Positions 17,805 to 26,959 of a DNA stretch of 64,000 bases are shown piece by piece. Both the position numbers and the translations under genes were made by a program. Under the pieces are notes generated by a model, which worked only from the letters and a program-made list of their open reading frames with translations, was not told the origin of the DNA and did not search any database. The stretch is from the NCBI RefSeq assembly GCF_947251545.1, contig NZ_OX366362.1, positions 1,421,791 to 1,485,790 of the forward strand, in the 5' to 3' direction. Origin of the DNA: Wolbachia endosymbiont (group A) of Anomoia purmunda. GTDB lineage: Bacteria; Pseudomonadota; Alphaproteobacteria; Rickettsiales; Anaplasmataceae. Position 1 is the first letter of the stretch. Each line of letters opens with the position of its first letter.

Positions 17805-19114
17805 CATACGCGTCAAGTTAAGGAAAAGTGTAAGTAAAATTGATAGAGTGAAGGAAAAGAATAAGGTATAAGTTCTCTTGGATATGTGAATGAGAGAACT
17901 TACAATGGACAGAATAGCTTGCTTATCAAAAGACCTCAATGAATTCTTTAATGAAAAAGCAGACGAAATATCAATTGCAGTAGGTTTTATAAAAAGAAAG
18001 AGAAAACTTAATGGCTCATCATTCATAAAAGCTATGGTTTTTGGTAACATAGGAGTTGGTGATTGCAGCATAGAAACAATGTGCCAATTGCTAAATGAAG
18101 ACTCGATAGAAATTACAAAACAGGGTTTGGATTATATTAGCCTGCCCAGTAGCATGGAAGATATGTACAAAGGATATGGGAGTAGCTATAGAGATTGTGA
18201 GAGTAATACCAAATCAGGAATAAAGCTGCAGTTAGTCTTTGATTACCTGAACCAAGCGCTAGATAAGTTAAATTTAATAGAAGGAATAAGGTCGGATCAA
18301 GGTTATAGGGATTATCTGAACGGTTTATCAGCCAATGATTTGCTAATATTTGATTTGTGCTACTTTGTGCCTAGTTCTTTTAAACAGATTGATGAAGCAG
18401 GTGCATATTTTGTTAGTCGTTATAAGTCTGATACCAATATATATGATATAGAAACAAATCAAAAAATAGAGTTGTTGGAATGTTTAGAAGGTCAATCCCT
18501 TCTAGAGATGGAAGTGCTATTAGGAAAAGAAGTAAAAATTAAAGTGAGAATTATATGTCAAAAATTAACTGAAGAACAGTCTATAATTAGAAGAAGAAGG
18601 GCTAATAAGTTAGCAAAATCACATGGATATACATCTTCTCAAAAGAATCAAAAATTGCTGGATTGGTCGATATTCATAACTAACGTTCCAGAGAGTAAAA
18701 TCAGCGCTGAACAAGTATTAACAGTTTACAGGGTAAGATGGCAGATTGAATTATTATTTAAATTGTATAAGAGTCACATCAGGCTTGACGAACTTAAAGG
18801 AAAACCATACAGAGTATTATGTGAACTATACGCTAAATTGTGCGCAATTCTTATATTTCATGGAATAGTTGGTTGTATAAAACTGAAAGAGAATACAGAG
18901 CTGAGTTTAACAAAGGCATTCATTGAATTAAAAAGAAGGATTAGGGAGTTGTTTTTAGCGTTAAGCAGTAAAATTAATAATTTGAGAATTTTCCTGAAAA
19001 AACTTACCACAGACTGGTCACAATTTTCTGTGAAAGATAGATATAGAAAAACTAGAGTATCCACCTTAAGTTCATTGAATTTTCTTACCCTTGCTTCTTA
19101 ACTTGACGCGTATG
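17805..19114 (+). mobile_element. IS4-family insertion sequence, short form (copy E), with 11-bp target duplication
   Basis: This is a complete 1310-bp element inserted in the patatin gene. It is flanked by an exact 11-bp target duplication, GACAATATTAC at 17794-17804 and 19115-19125. This is the only clean insertion in the window, and it fixes the element ends at CATACGCG...CGCGTATG. A duplication of 9-12 bp is normal for IS4-group elements. It also shows that the short form can be moved. Confidence 0.95.
17890..19101 (+). CDS. IS4-family transposase, short form
   Basis: This encodes a 403-residue transposase, apparently identical to the product of 16223-17434, with the same 45-residue internal loss and the extra Arg. 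It begins 85 bases inside the left end. Because this copy sits between intact target duplications, it was inserted as the short form, by its own product or by the long transposase acting in trans. Confidence 0.9.
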   Translation: MRELTMDRIACLSKDLNEFFNEKADEISIAVGFIKRKRKLNGSSFIKAMVFGNIGVGDCSIETMCQLLNEDSIEITKQGLDYISLPSSMEDMYKGYGSSYRDCESNTKSGIKLQLVFDYLNQALDKLNLIEGIRSDQGYRDYLNGLSANDLLIFDLCYFVPSSFKQIDEAGAYFVSRYKSDTNIYDIETNQKIELLECLEGQSLLEMEVLLGKEVKIKVRIICQKLTEEQSIIRRRRANKLAKSHGYTSSQKNQKLLDWSIFITNVPESKISAEQVLTVYRVRWQIELLFKLYKSHIRLDELKGKPYRVLCELYAKLCAILIFHGIVGCIKLKENTELSLTKAFIELKRRIRELFLALSSKINNLRIFLKKLTTDWSQFSVKDRYRKTRVSTLSSLNFLTLAS

Positions 19115-19426
19115 GACAATATTACACTCAAAAATATCAAATTTCTTCAGCAAGAGGCAAGTAAAATGATAGAGGATAACCAGAAAGTGATAGACAAATT
19201 CTGCAAGCAAAATCCAAAACTATAACTGAGCTAGAAAAACGAAATAAGCGAGTTTCTAGTATCTACTTTAATAAATTTACTAAAATATTTTTTTAATATT
19301 ATATATTGAATACAGAAGCACAAGAATTTCATTCAGCAATGCAGATAATTAATTATATAATTACCTTCGTTGATGTTTTAATATATTGTGTGGAAATCAG
19401 TACACTACTGTTGCTTTTAATTCAGG

Positions 19427-19582
19427 TTAAGTTTTGGAAGCGTGATTTTCAAGTTCCTCAATAGATAAATCTGCTATTTTAGAAATAGCATCAACAGAAA
19501 CGTCCAGCATACGTAGATTATTTGCAACCTTTATTGCCTCTGCTTTGTAAATCGGGAATGTTGCTACCAAATGTTGACATTA
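19427..19582 (-). pseudogene. Rpn-type PD-(D/E)XK transposase-like nuclease, C-terminal remnant
   Basis: The minus strand reads without a stop through LVATFPIYKAEAIKVANNLRM, then AISKIADLSIEELENHASKT and a stop. This resembles the C-terminus of Wolbachia proteins of the Rpn (recombination-promoting nuclease / putative transposase) family. No upstream catalytic part is attached. A remnant of the N-terminus of the same kind of protein lies on the other strand at 19837. Confidence 0.55.
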
Positions 19583-19836
19583 AACTTTATGATATGAGGT
19601 ATCTTTGATGTTTTTACGCTACTAAATTCATGATATCCATCTCTTGGCGATTTAAGCCTATTTTTAGAGTATTTATAAAAAGACGATAAGAACCCTTCTA
19701 CATCTAAAGCCTAAAATGCAATTCTCAGATGATCTCTGACAGACGTTTTTTTCATCAACACATTCAAAACAATAAAAAGATTGAATATTTCTTCACAATT
19801 GTGTATAATAATTAATGCTTTTTAAGTGGATTTCCT

Positions 19837-19932
19837 ATGGCTCTTTCTAAGTTTCTTGATGCGCGTAATGATTATGCCTTTAAAAAGAATGTTGGCTACT
19901 GAGAAGAATGAAGACATCATCATCAGCAAAAA
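19837..19932 (+). pseudogene. Rpn-type nuclease, N-terminal remnant
   Basis: This begins MALSKFLDARNDYAFKK, a typical start for Rpn-family transposase-like nucleases, then breaks. The frame stops at 19900, and the expected continuation TEKNEDIII is read in a shifted frame. It is a decayed gene. The surrounding 19226-20124 stretch otherwise holds only short unrecognised sequence and the promoter of the next ankyrin gene. Confidence 0.6.
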
Positions 19933-20068
19933 AACAGAGAAAATTGATGTAACTACTTAAGGCAGGTGTCTCTATTGCAGCTGAGACAGCTGATCACTCA
20001 TGATCAAATAAAAAAGTTATAAGCACACAGATTGGATTACAGTATCTTTTTTAAGAAGAAGATTTATC

Positions 20069-20096
20069 TTGCTTAAAAACTTGTAGATACTATACT
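20069..20096 (+). promoter_or_regulatory. possible promoter of the large ankyrin gene
   Basis: TTGCTT at 20069-20074 and TATACT at 20091-20096 are separated by 16 bases. They end 28 bases before the ATG at 20125, which has GAGG 5 bases upstream. Confidence 0.4.
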
Positions 20097-20124
20097 TTAC
20101 ATAAATTCTTCATGCGAGGCATTT

Positions 20125-22725
20125 ATGTTTACTAATAGAATATCTAATAATCTGGATCAGCTACAATTTTTTGTAGATTTTTTAAATGAAAATTATGAAA
20201 CTCACAAACATCTTAGTCTTACACCACTACATTTAGCAGCAGGAAATGGTCAGTTGGATTTAGTCAACACTTTATTAGGAGAGGGTTTAGATATTAACTC
20301 AGAGATTAAGTACGATGGCTTTACGCCACTGTATTTTGCAATTACAAAAAATCGCTTAGAGATGGTTAACTTTCTTATTGCTCATGGAGCAGATGTAAAC
20401 CATAAGGTCATTCTAGGCTTTACACCTTTAAGTTTTGCGTCCCAGCAAGGATATTTAGATATAGTCAACACCTTGATTGCAAATGGAGCAGATCTTAGTA
20501 CTAAAACAGATAAACTTAATACACCTTTACACCTAGCAGCAGAGAATGGTCATCTAGATATAGTAAATGTTTTTATTGAAAAGGGATTAGATGTTAATGC
20601 TGTAAATAATGATCGAGCAAGACCTTTGCATTCTGCAGTACAAAATGGTAACCTCGAAGTAGTTAAAGCTCTTATTTCACAAGGGTCTAATATTAACGCT
20701 GGATCTTCAGGCATAGGTAATTGTAAAGTTGATGCAAACATTACACCCTTACATCTGGGAACACAAACTGGTAGGTTAGATATAGTTAAAGTTCTGCTTG
20801 AAGCGGGAGCAAACGTTAATGCAAAAACAGATGATAAGATTACACCTCTACATTTAGCGTCTCAAAATGGCTTTTTAGAGTTAGTAGACATTTTACTAAA
20901 AGCAAAATCTAATGTTAATGCTAAGGATTATGAGAATCTTACACCTCTACATTTAGCAGCAGAACATAATCACTTTGGAGTAGTTAAGTCTCTTCTTCTC
21001 GTAAGGGGAATTGATGTTAATGCTAAAGGCCACGATAATTCCACAGCTTTACATATAGGATCTCAGAATGGTCACTTAGAAGTAGTGAAGCTACTAATAG
21101 AGAAAAAAGCCAATGTTAATGCTAAAAAAAACGAAGGTTTTACACCTTTGCATCTAGCAATTCAGCAAAGTCATTTCGAGGTGAGTGATTTTTTAATTAA
21201 AAATGGAGCAAACATTAACACCGTGGATGATCAGAATTGGACTCCTTTACATAATGCAGCATATAATGGTTTTTCTTTAAAAATAGTAGAGAGCTTAATT
21301 GCAAAAGGAGCAAATATAAATGCAAAGATGGATAATGGTAGAAGAGCTCTACATTTGGCAGCAGAATATAATCACTTGGAAATAATGAATTTCTTGATTG
21401 AAAATGGAGCAGATATTAATGCTCTAGATAACAGAAGTTGGACTCCTCTACATTGTGCAGCATATGATGGTAATTTAGAAGTTGTTAAATCTTTGCTTGA
21501 TAAAGGAGCAGGCATTAATGCTAAAACAGTTAAAAGCACTACACCTCTACACTTTGCAGTAGACCATGATCATTTAGAGGTGGTTGAATTGCTCTTAGAA
21601 AAGGAAGCAGATATTAATGCTTTAGATCACACAAATTGGACTCCTTTACATTTTGCAGCAGAAAAAGGTTATGATCAGATAGCAACCGTTCTATTGAAAC
21701 ATGGTGCTGATGTAAATGTAAAAGAAAATCAAAATAAAGGCACAGCCCTACATCTTGCAGCTCAATATGGTCATCCTAAGGTAGTCAAAACTCTTATTAT
21801 AAGTGGAGCAGATGTTAATGCAAAAATGGATAAAAATGCTACACCTTTACACTTAGGGGCACAAATTGGTAATTTAGATATAGTTAGGTCTCTGCTTATT
21901 AGCGGAGCATACTTTAATGCTAGAGCTGAAGGAGGTAGATATGTTTTACCATTACACTTTGCGGAAAGAAGAGGAAACCCAGAAGTCATAAAATTACTAA
22001 AATTGGTTGAGAAGTTATTTAAGGCTATAGAAGATAATAATTATTTAGGAATTGAGAGTTCCATTAGAGATGGAGCAATAATTGATTCGAAAAACGTGGA
22101 TGGAAGAACGCCATTACATTATGCTGTTAATAATGGGCAAATAAAAGTTGTAAATATCTTGCTAGCAAATGGAGCTGATGCTACTAAAGTTACTAACAAA
22201 GGTAATACACCATTACACACTGCTGCTTCCAAAGGTCATAAAGAAATTATTGAAGCTTTGTTACAACGTGTAAGCCACAATAAATTGAGTGATTTTATTA
22301 ATGCTAAAACAATAGTTAAAGGCACTGCATCGTTGCATGTTGCTACTGAAAATAGCTTTTTTGAAGCTGTAAAGTCTTTGTTGAAACATGGTGCAATTTA
22401 TAACATCAAGAATAAGGAAGGTAAAATACCACTTGATCTTTCTCGAGACCAGAATATTACTAACCTATTGAAATTAGTAGAAGAGCTGTTTGAGAATGCA
22501 AAAAATGGTAATGTTGAAATTATCAGTAAGCTGAAAGCAATAAAACCTGATGAGCGCGTAGCTGTAACAAATGCTCGTGATGATCAAGGCAAGTCATTAC
22601 TCCAGGTTGCAGTAATCAATAAACACTCAAACTTTGCAAGTAGATTATTAGAAATATTAAAAAGTCCAGATCAGAGTTTACAAGATGTCAGCGTAGAAAA
22701 TCGAGTAAAGAGTTTAAAGTTATAG
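20125..22725 (+). CDS. large ankyrin-repeat protein (866 residues)
   Basis: Nearly the whole protein (about residues 28-860) is a solenoid of 33-residue ankyrin repeats, on the order of twenty or more. Each has the TPLHLAA...GHLDIV..LL..GADVNA pattern. Two repeats near residues 630 and 790 are irregular and each begins with LKLVE(K/E)LF, suggesting an internal duplication of the C-terminal third. No signal peptide, membrane helix or enzyme domain is visible. Such proteins bind host proteins and are secreted by type IV systems in relatives; a role in host interaction is inference. It lies in the WO-derived island, 120 bases before the biosynthetic cluster and on the same strand. Confidence 0.9.
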   Translation: MFTNRISNNLDQLQFFVDFLNENYETHKHLSLTPLHLAAGNGQLDLVNTLLGEGLDINSEIKYDGFTPLYFAITKNRLEMVNFLIAHGADVNHKVILGFTPLSFASQQGYLDIVNTLIANGADLSTKTDKLNTPLHLAAENGHLDIVNVFIEKGLDVNAVNNDRARPLHSAVQNGNLEVVKALISQGSNINAGSSGIGNCKVDANITPLHLGTQTGRLDIVKVLLEAGANVNAKTDDKITPLHLASQNGFLELVDILLKAKSNVNAKDYENLTPLHLAAEHNHFGVVKSLLLVRGIDVNAKGHDNSTALHIGSQNGHLEVVKLLIEKKANVNAKKNEGFTPLHLAIQQSHFEVSDFLIKNGANINTVDDQNWTPLHNAAYNGFSLKIVESLIAKGANINAKMDNGRRALHLAAEYNHLEIMNFLIENGADINALDNRSWTPLHCAAYDGNLEVVKSLLDKGAGINAKTVKSTTPLHFAVDHDHLEVVELLLEKEADINALDHTNWTPLHFAAEKGYDQIATVLLKHGADVNVKENQNKGTALHLAAQYGHPKVVKTLIISGADVNAKMDKNATPLHLGAQIGNLDIVRSLLISGAYFNARAEGGRYVLPLHFAERRGNPEVIKLLKLVEKLFKAIEDNNYLGIESSIRDGAIIDSKNVDGRTPLHYAVNNGQIKVVNILLANGADATKVTNKGNTPLHTAASKGHKEIIEALLQRVSHNKLSDFINAKTIVKGTASLHVATENSFFEAVKSLLKHGAIYNIKNKEGKIPLDLSRDQNITNLLKLVEELFENAKNGNVEIISKLKAIKPDERVAVTNARDDQGKSLLQVAVINKHSNFASRLLEILKSPDQSLQDVSVENRVKSLKL

Positions 22726-22846
22726 CTCTCTTAAATGAAACTCTAATGAGGGTGCCAAGATCTAGAAAATATACAAAAATTACAGTGGGCTTTACATCTT
22801 ACTAATTATGAATTAACTTACTACCTAATCAATTCCTGAGTTATGT

Positions 22847-23596
22847 ATGAGTAACATTTTGATAATATTAGCAGCAGGAAAGAGCAGTAGAATGAATTCT
22901 GAATATTCAAAAGCGTTGCACCAAGTGGGAAATCTTACTCTTTTAGAACATATAATTTCTAATGCAAAATCGCTGAGTCTAAAAAGCTTATCAATTGTTG
23001 TTAATGAGTCTCTTCTAAAAGATTTACAAAGGTTTGATATCCTAAAAGGTATAATCGATCAATACAATATAAAACTAATAATTCAAGAAGATATTACAGG
23101 CACTGGCACTGCAGTTAAAATTGCTCTAGAAAATCTGGAGGAGTTATCTGATCAAGACGTAGTTTTAATACAGTATGGAGACACTCCCTTTATATCTAGT
23201 GATACAGTTATGAAAATGACTGATTGTTTAAAGTATAATAATTTAGTTCTTCTTGGATTCAATAGTCAAGATGAACAATATGGAAGATTAGTAATTGATA
23301 ATTACGGCAATGTTCAAAAAATCCTAAAAAATGGAGATAAAATGCTTCTTGCAAACTCTGGAATAATAGCTTCATATGCTAAAGATCTTTTTACCTTAGT
23401 AAAAGAAATAAAATTTAATAATTCGACCAATGAATATTGTCTTAATGATATAGTACCCATTGCAGCAAACAATAACTTGAGTGTAGGTTATGTAGTTTCT
23501 GATGAAAGAGAAGCAATGGGAGTAAATAATAAAGAGGATTTGATTAAAGCCGAACACTATTTTCAAAAAAGAAGGCAGCCAACTTTTCTTTCATAA
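22847..23596 (+). CDS. sugar-nucleotide/nucleotidyltransferase (GlmU N-terminal-like)
   Basis: This encodes a 249-residue nucleotidyltransferase with the NTP-binding signature LAAGKSSRM at residues 8-16. It has the later block IQYGDTPFISSDTV, where the Asp binds the metal, as in the uridylyltransferase domain of GlmU. The left-handed beta-helix acetyltransferase domain of GlmU is absent, so it is a stand-alone transferase. It probably activates a sugar phosphate or related compound. It is the first gene of an eleven-gene set extending to 37015, all but the last two on the plus strand. ATG at 22847 gives MSNILIIL; an out-of-frame ATG lies 4 bases before. Confidence 0.8.
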   Translation: MSNILIILAAGKSSRMNSEYSKALHQVGNLTLLEHIISNAKSLSLKSLSIVVNESLLKDLQRFDILKGIIDQYNIKLIIQEDITGTGTAVKIALENLEELSDQDVVLIQYGDTPFISSDTVMKMTDCLKYNNLVLLGFNSQDEQYGRLVIDNYGNVQKILKNGDKMLLANSGIIASYAKDLFTLVKEIKFNNSTNEYCLNDIVPIAANNNLSVGYVVSDEREAMGVNNKEDLIKAEHYFQKRRQPTFLS

Positions 23597-23623
23597 CTAC
23601 ATTTTTTTATTCATTAATTTAAG

Positions 23624-23653
23624 TTGACATTTGTGTTATACTGGTTTTATAAT
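23624..23653 (+). promoter_or_regulatory. consensus sigma-70 promoter before the epimerase gene
   Basis: TTGACA at 23624-23629 and TATAAT at 23648-23653 match the consensus in all 12 positions with an 18-base spacer. Transcription would start near 23660, leaving a leader of about 60 bases before the ATG at 23722. It would drive the following genes, which are tightly spaced or overlapping through 33457. Confidence 0.7.
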
Positions 23654-23721
23654 ACCTTTTGATTCTTACCTGTAAGATAATTGGTACGACAAATTTTCCT
23701 AGTTGTAGTGAGAGGGTATAC

Positions 23722-24675
23722 ATGGCAATATTAATAACAGGTGCTGCAGGTTTGATAGGGTTGACCTTGGTGAAAAAGTTAGAAAACCAAGGCCATGAAG
23801 TAATAAGCTGCGATATTAGGTTTCGCGATAATCCACTCAGTTTTTTTTTAGAAGATGTAGTATCACTACTTGCTAAGTGTACAGGAATTATTCATCTGGC
23901 TGCAATTTCTCGAGTGATACATGGTGAACTTTATCCTCAACTGTGTCAAAAAATTAATGTTGATGGTACAATGCAGTTTTTAGAGTTATGTAAGTCACTT
24001 CCAAATAAACCGTGGTTTATATATGCAAGTAGTAGGGAAGTTTATGGAGAGCAGAAGAAACTGCCGGTTACAGAATCTGCTAGTATCAATCCAATAAATA
24101 ATTATGCCAAAGGTAAAGCATTTATTGAGGAACAAATAACAAGCTTAAAAGATTTTAATGTAGCAATATTACGCTTTTCAAATGTATACGGTGGTTTACT
24201 AGATCATAACAGTAGAGTAATTCCCGCACTCTGTATTAATGCATTACGAGGTGATCCAATTAAAATAGAAGGTAAAGAATGTGTTTTTGATTTTACCTAT
24301 TTGGATGATGTTATAGAGGGTATATGCTTAACTGTTAAATATTTACAAAGCGAAAAATCTTCTCTTCCTGCTATTCATCTTACTACTAATAGCCCATGTA
24401 CTTTAGAAAACTTAGGAAAAACAATATTAAAAGTCACGAAAAGTGATTCTAGAATTGATTTTTATCCTCCAAGAAATTTTGATGTAACTAAGTTTCATGG
24501 TGATTTTACTAGAGCTAAAGAGCTACTTGGTTGGTCTCCAAAACATTCATTAGAAGTAGGATTAAGTAAATTTATAAAAAGTCTACAAAACAATACACAA
24601 GAATATCCTAACAATATAGATATGGTAATATATGAAAATATTAAAAGTTATTCATGGTTACCCTCCTTATTATAG
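23722..24675 (+). CDS. NAD-dependent epimerase/dehydratase (extended SDR)
   Basis: This encodes a 317-residue nucleotide-sugar-modifying enzyme of the extended short-chain dehydrogenase family. The NAD-binding motif GAAGLIG lies at residues 7-13, HLAA follows, and the catalytic Ser and Y-x3-K are in YASSREVYGE and NNYAKGKAF. The C-terminal part has LRFSNVYGG and a RAKELLGWSPKHSLEVGL end typical of UDP-glucose/GDP-sugar epimerases. The start at 23722 (MAILITG) is chosen because the glycine motif then sits at the usual distance; upstream in-frame codons lie in the mRNA leader. The 3' end overlaps the next gene by 44 bases, so translation is coupled. The substrate is unknown. Confidence 0.88.
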   Translation: MAILITGAAGLIGLTLVKKLENQGHEVISCDIRFRDNPLSFFLEDVVSLLAKCTGIIHLAAISRVIHGELYPQLCQKINVDGTMQFLELCKSLPNKPWFIYASSREVYGEQKKLPVTESASINPINNYAKGKAFIEEQITSLKDFNVAILRFSNVYGGLLDHNSRVIPALCINALRGDPIKIEGKECVFDFTYLDDVIEGICLTVKYLQSEKSSLPAIHLTTNSPCTLENLGKTILKVTKSDSRIDFYPPRNFDVTKFHGDFTRAKELLGWSPKHSLEVGLSKFIKSLQNNTQEYPNNIDMVIYENIKSYSWLPSLL

Positions 24676-26959
24676 TGCTGGTTCAGAGGTTTATAGCCAA
24701 ACTCTTGCTCATGAACTAGCAAATAACAATGAGGTACAAGTATTTACTAGGTATGAAAATAGCTTTTTACCTGATTTTTATTACACTACAGTCCTAGATA
24801 GTAGTGACTCTCGAATCTTACTGCATTTAATTAATATACCCACAGCTAAATATCGTTACAAATTTATCAATGAAGAAGTAGATATACAATTTAAAAGAGT
24901 AATAGATAACTTTCAGCCAGATCTTATACATTTTGGTCATCTTAATCATCTATCAATTACTTTACCAGAAATTGCTTTTAAAGAAAATATACCTACAATT
25001 TTTACGCTACATGACTTTTGGTTAATGTGTCCAAGAGGAAGGTTTATTCAACGCAATTCTGAAGATTTGTTACAGCTTTGTGATGGACAAAAGGATCAAA
25101 AATGTGCAATCCAATGTTACAAAGGATATTTTACAGGAGATGAAGAATTCCTGAATTTAGACATAAATTATTGGGAACAATGGGTTGCAACTAGAATGAA
25201 GCACACAAGGAAAATAATAGACTATATAGATTACTTTATTTCCCCATCGAAATTCTTGATGGATAAATTTACTCAGGATTTTAATGTTCCGATAAACAAA
25301 ATTTCTTATCTTGATTATGGTTTTGATCTCAATCGTCTTAAGAATAGAAATAGAGTACAAGAAAAAGAGTTTATTTTCGGTTATATTGGTACTCATACTC
25401 CCGAAAAAGGTGTTGACCTATTACTAAAGGCTTTTTCTCACTTATCATCTAAAGCAAAACTTAGAATTTGGGGAGAAGCAAGAGAAGAAACTAAAGCTTT
25501 AAAAGCGATTGCCGATCAGTTTTCACCTGTTGTTAAAGAAAGAATAGAGTGGATGGGAAGTTATGATAATAAGAATATAGTTACTGACGTATTTAATAAA
25601 GTTGATGCAATAGTCGTTCCTTCAATTTGGGGTGAAAATTCACCATTAGTAATACATGAAGCACAGCAACTTAGAATACCAGTTATAACAGCCGATTATG
25701 GTGGTATGGCAGAATATGTAAGAGATGGACTATTATTTAAGCACAGAGATGCAAGTAGTTTGTCAGAAAAAATGCAAGTCCTATCTACAAATCAGGAGTT
25801 ATACAATAAACTTACCCAAAAAGGCTATCCTTATACTGAAAATGGAAATATACCTTCTATGAGTGAGCATATTGAGAAACTTAACAAGATTTACCGCAAT
25901 GCTATTGAAAAGAAAGGCAAATCAGTAGCTTTGAAACCTGGTCCTTGGAGAATTACTTTTGATACTAATCCAGATTACTGCAATCTTGCTTGTATAATGT
26001 GCGAATGTTTTTCACCATACAGCAAAGTTAAAGAAGAGAAGAAAGCCAAAGGAATAAAACCTAAGATACTGTCGATAGAAACTATCAGAAAAGTAATTAA
26101 GGAGGCAGCTGGCACACCTTTAAGGGAAATCATTCCTTCTACTATGGGTGAGCCTTTAATGTATAAAAGCTTTGATGAAATAATCAATTTGTGCCATGAG
26201 TTCGGCCTTAAGCTTAACCTCACAACCAATGGTTCTTTTCCCATTAAAGGAGCTAGAAAATGGGCTGAACTATTGGTACCAATTTTATCTGATGTTAAGA
26301 TTTCCTGGAATGGGGCAACTAAAGAAACTCATGAAAAAATCATGAAAGGTTCAAAATGGGAAGTAGTGACAGAAAATTTAAAAACTTTCCTTGAAGTTAG
26401 AGATAAATACTTTAGCGATACAGGTGAAAGGTGTACCGTTACTTTACAATTAACATTTTTGGAAAGTAATTTACATGAACTCTATGACATAGTTAAGATG
26501 GCCATAAAAAATGGCATAGATAGAGTTAAAGGACATCATCTTTGGGCACATTTTGAGGAAATTAAGGATCTATCTATGAGAAGAGATGAATTAGCAATTA
26601 GTAGATGGAATACAGAGGTAAGAAGGTTATATGAGCTTAGAGATAATATGCTATTGCCAAATGGTAAAAAGATAAAATTAGAAAATTTTACAATTCTTTC
26701 TCAAGAAGGTATTAAGGATTTGGCTCCAGGTGGTCAATGCCCATTTTTAGGTAAAGAAGCATGGATAAACAATGAAGGAAAGTTTAGTCCTTGCTGTGCT
26801 CCAGATGAACTCCGTAAGACATTAGGAAATTTTGGTAATGTTAATGAGGTTAAACTCGAGGAAATATGGCAGAGTAGTGAATATCTAAGCTTACAAAAGA
26901 ATTATTTAAATTATAAATTATGCAAAACATGCAACATGAGAAAACCTTTGATCAATTAA
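24632..26959 (+). CDS. fused glycosyltransferase (GT4) and radical SAM/SPASM protein
   Basis: This encodes a 775-residue two-enzyme protein. Residues 1 to about 415 form a GT-B glycosyltransferase of family 4, with the N-terminal KVIHGYPPYYSAGSEVYSQ, the hinge GYIGTHTPEKGVDLLLKAF and the E-x7-E donor motif (ENSPLVIHE). Residues from about 430 form a radical SAM enzyme with the iron-sulfur motif C-x3-C-x2-C (Cys450, 454, 457). A SPASM-type Cys-rich end follows (CPFLGKEAW, CCAPDELR, CKTCNMRK). The frame is continuous across the join. This fusion could glycosylate and radically modify the same product. It overlaps both neighbours (44 and 40 bases), so it is translated from one message with them. 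Confidence 0.88.
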   Translation: MKILKVIHGYPPYYSAGSEVYSQTLAHELANNNEVQVFTRYENSFLPDFYYTTVLDSSDSRILLHLINIPTAKYRYKFINEEVDIQFKRVIDNFQPDLIHFGHLNHLSITLPEIAFKENIPTIFTLHDFWLMCPRGRFIQRNSEDLLQLCDGQKDQKCAIQCYKGYFTGDEEFLNLDINYWEQWVATRMKHTRKIIDYIDYFISPSKFLMDKFTQDFNVPINKISYLDYGFDLNRLKNRNRVQEKEFIFGYIGTHTPEKGVDLLLKAFSHLSSKAKLRIWGEAREETKALKAIADQFSPVVKERIEWMGSYDNKNIVTDVFNKVDAIVVPSIWGENSPLVIHEAQQLRIPVITADYGGMAEYVRDGLLFKHRDASSLSEKMQVLSTNQELYNKLTQKGYPYTENGNIPSMSEHIEKLNKIYRNAIEKKGKSVALKPGPWRITFDTNPDYCNLACIMCECFSPYSKVKEEKKAKGIKPKILSIETIRKVIKEAAGTPLREIIPSTMGEPLMYKSFDEIINLCHEFGLKLNLTTNGSFPIKGARKWAELLVPILSDVKISWNGATKETHEKIMKGSKWEVVTENLKTFLEVRDKYFSDTGERCTVTLQLTFLESNLHELYDIVKMAIKNGIDRVKGHHLWAHFEEIKDLSMRRDELAISRWNTEVRRLYELRDNMLLPNGKKIKLENFTILSQEGIKDLAPGGQCPFLGKEAWINNEGKFSPCCAPDELRKTLGNFGNVNEVKLEEIWQSSEYLSLQKNYLNYKLCKTCNMRKPLIN

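Larger units (their letters stand above)
17520..19225 (+). pseudogene. patatin-like phospholipase, 3' part, interrupted by an IS4 copy
   Basis: Two coding pieces flank IS copy E: 17520-17804 and 19126-19225. The joined reading gives FANNPAACAYASGKRL, then DEIILLSIGTGG, then a C-terminal helical tail ending NPKL. The ANNP and LSIGTG blocks are diagnostic of patatin-family lipases, where a DGG precedes FANNP; that segment and everything upstream, including the Gly-x-Ser-x-Gly serine, are cut off by copy D. WO prophages commonly carry a patatin gene in their host-association region, so this marks the island as WO-derived. It is not functional as it stands. Confidence 0.85.

Noticed and set aside
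23637..23642. TATACT as the -10 box for the cluster promoter
   Set aside because: It is only 7 bases from the TTGACA; TATAAT at 23648-23653 has correct 18-base spacing.
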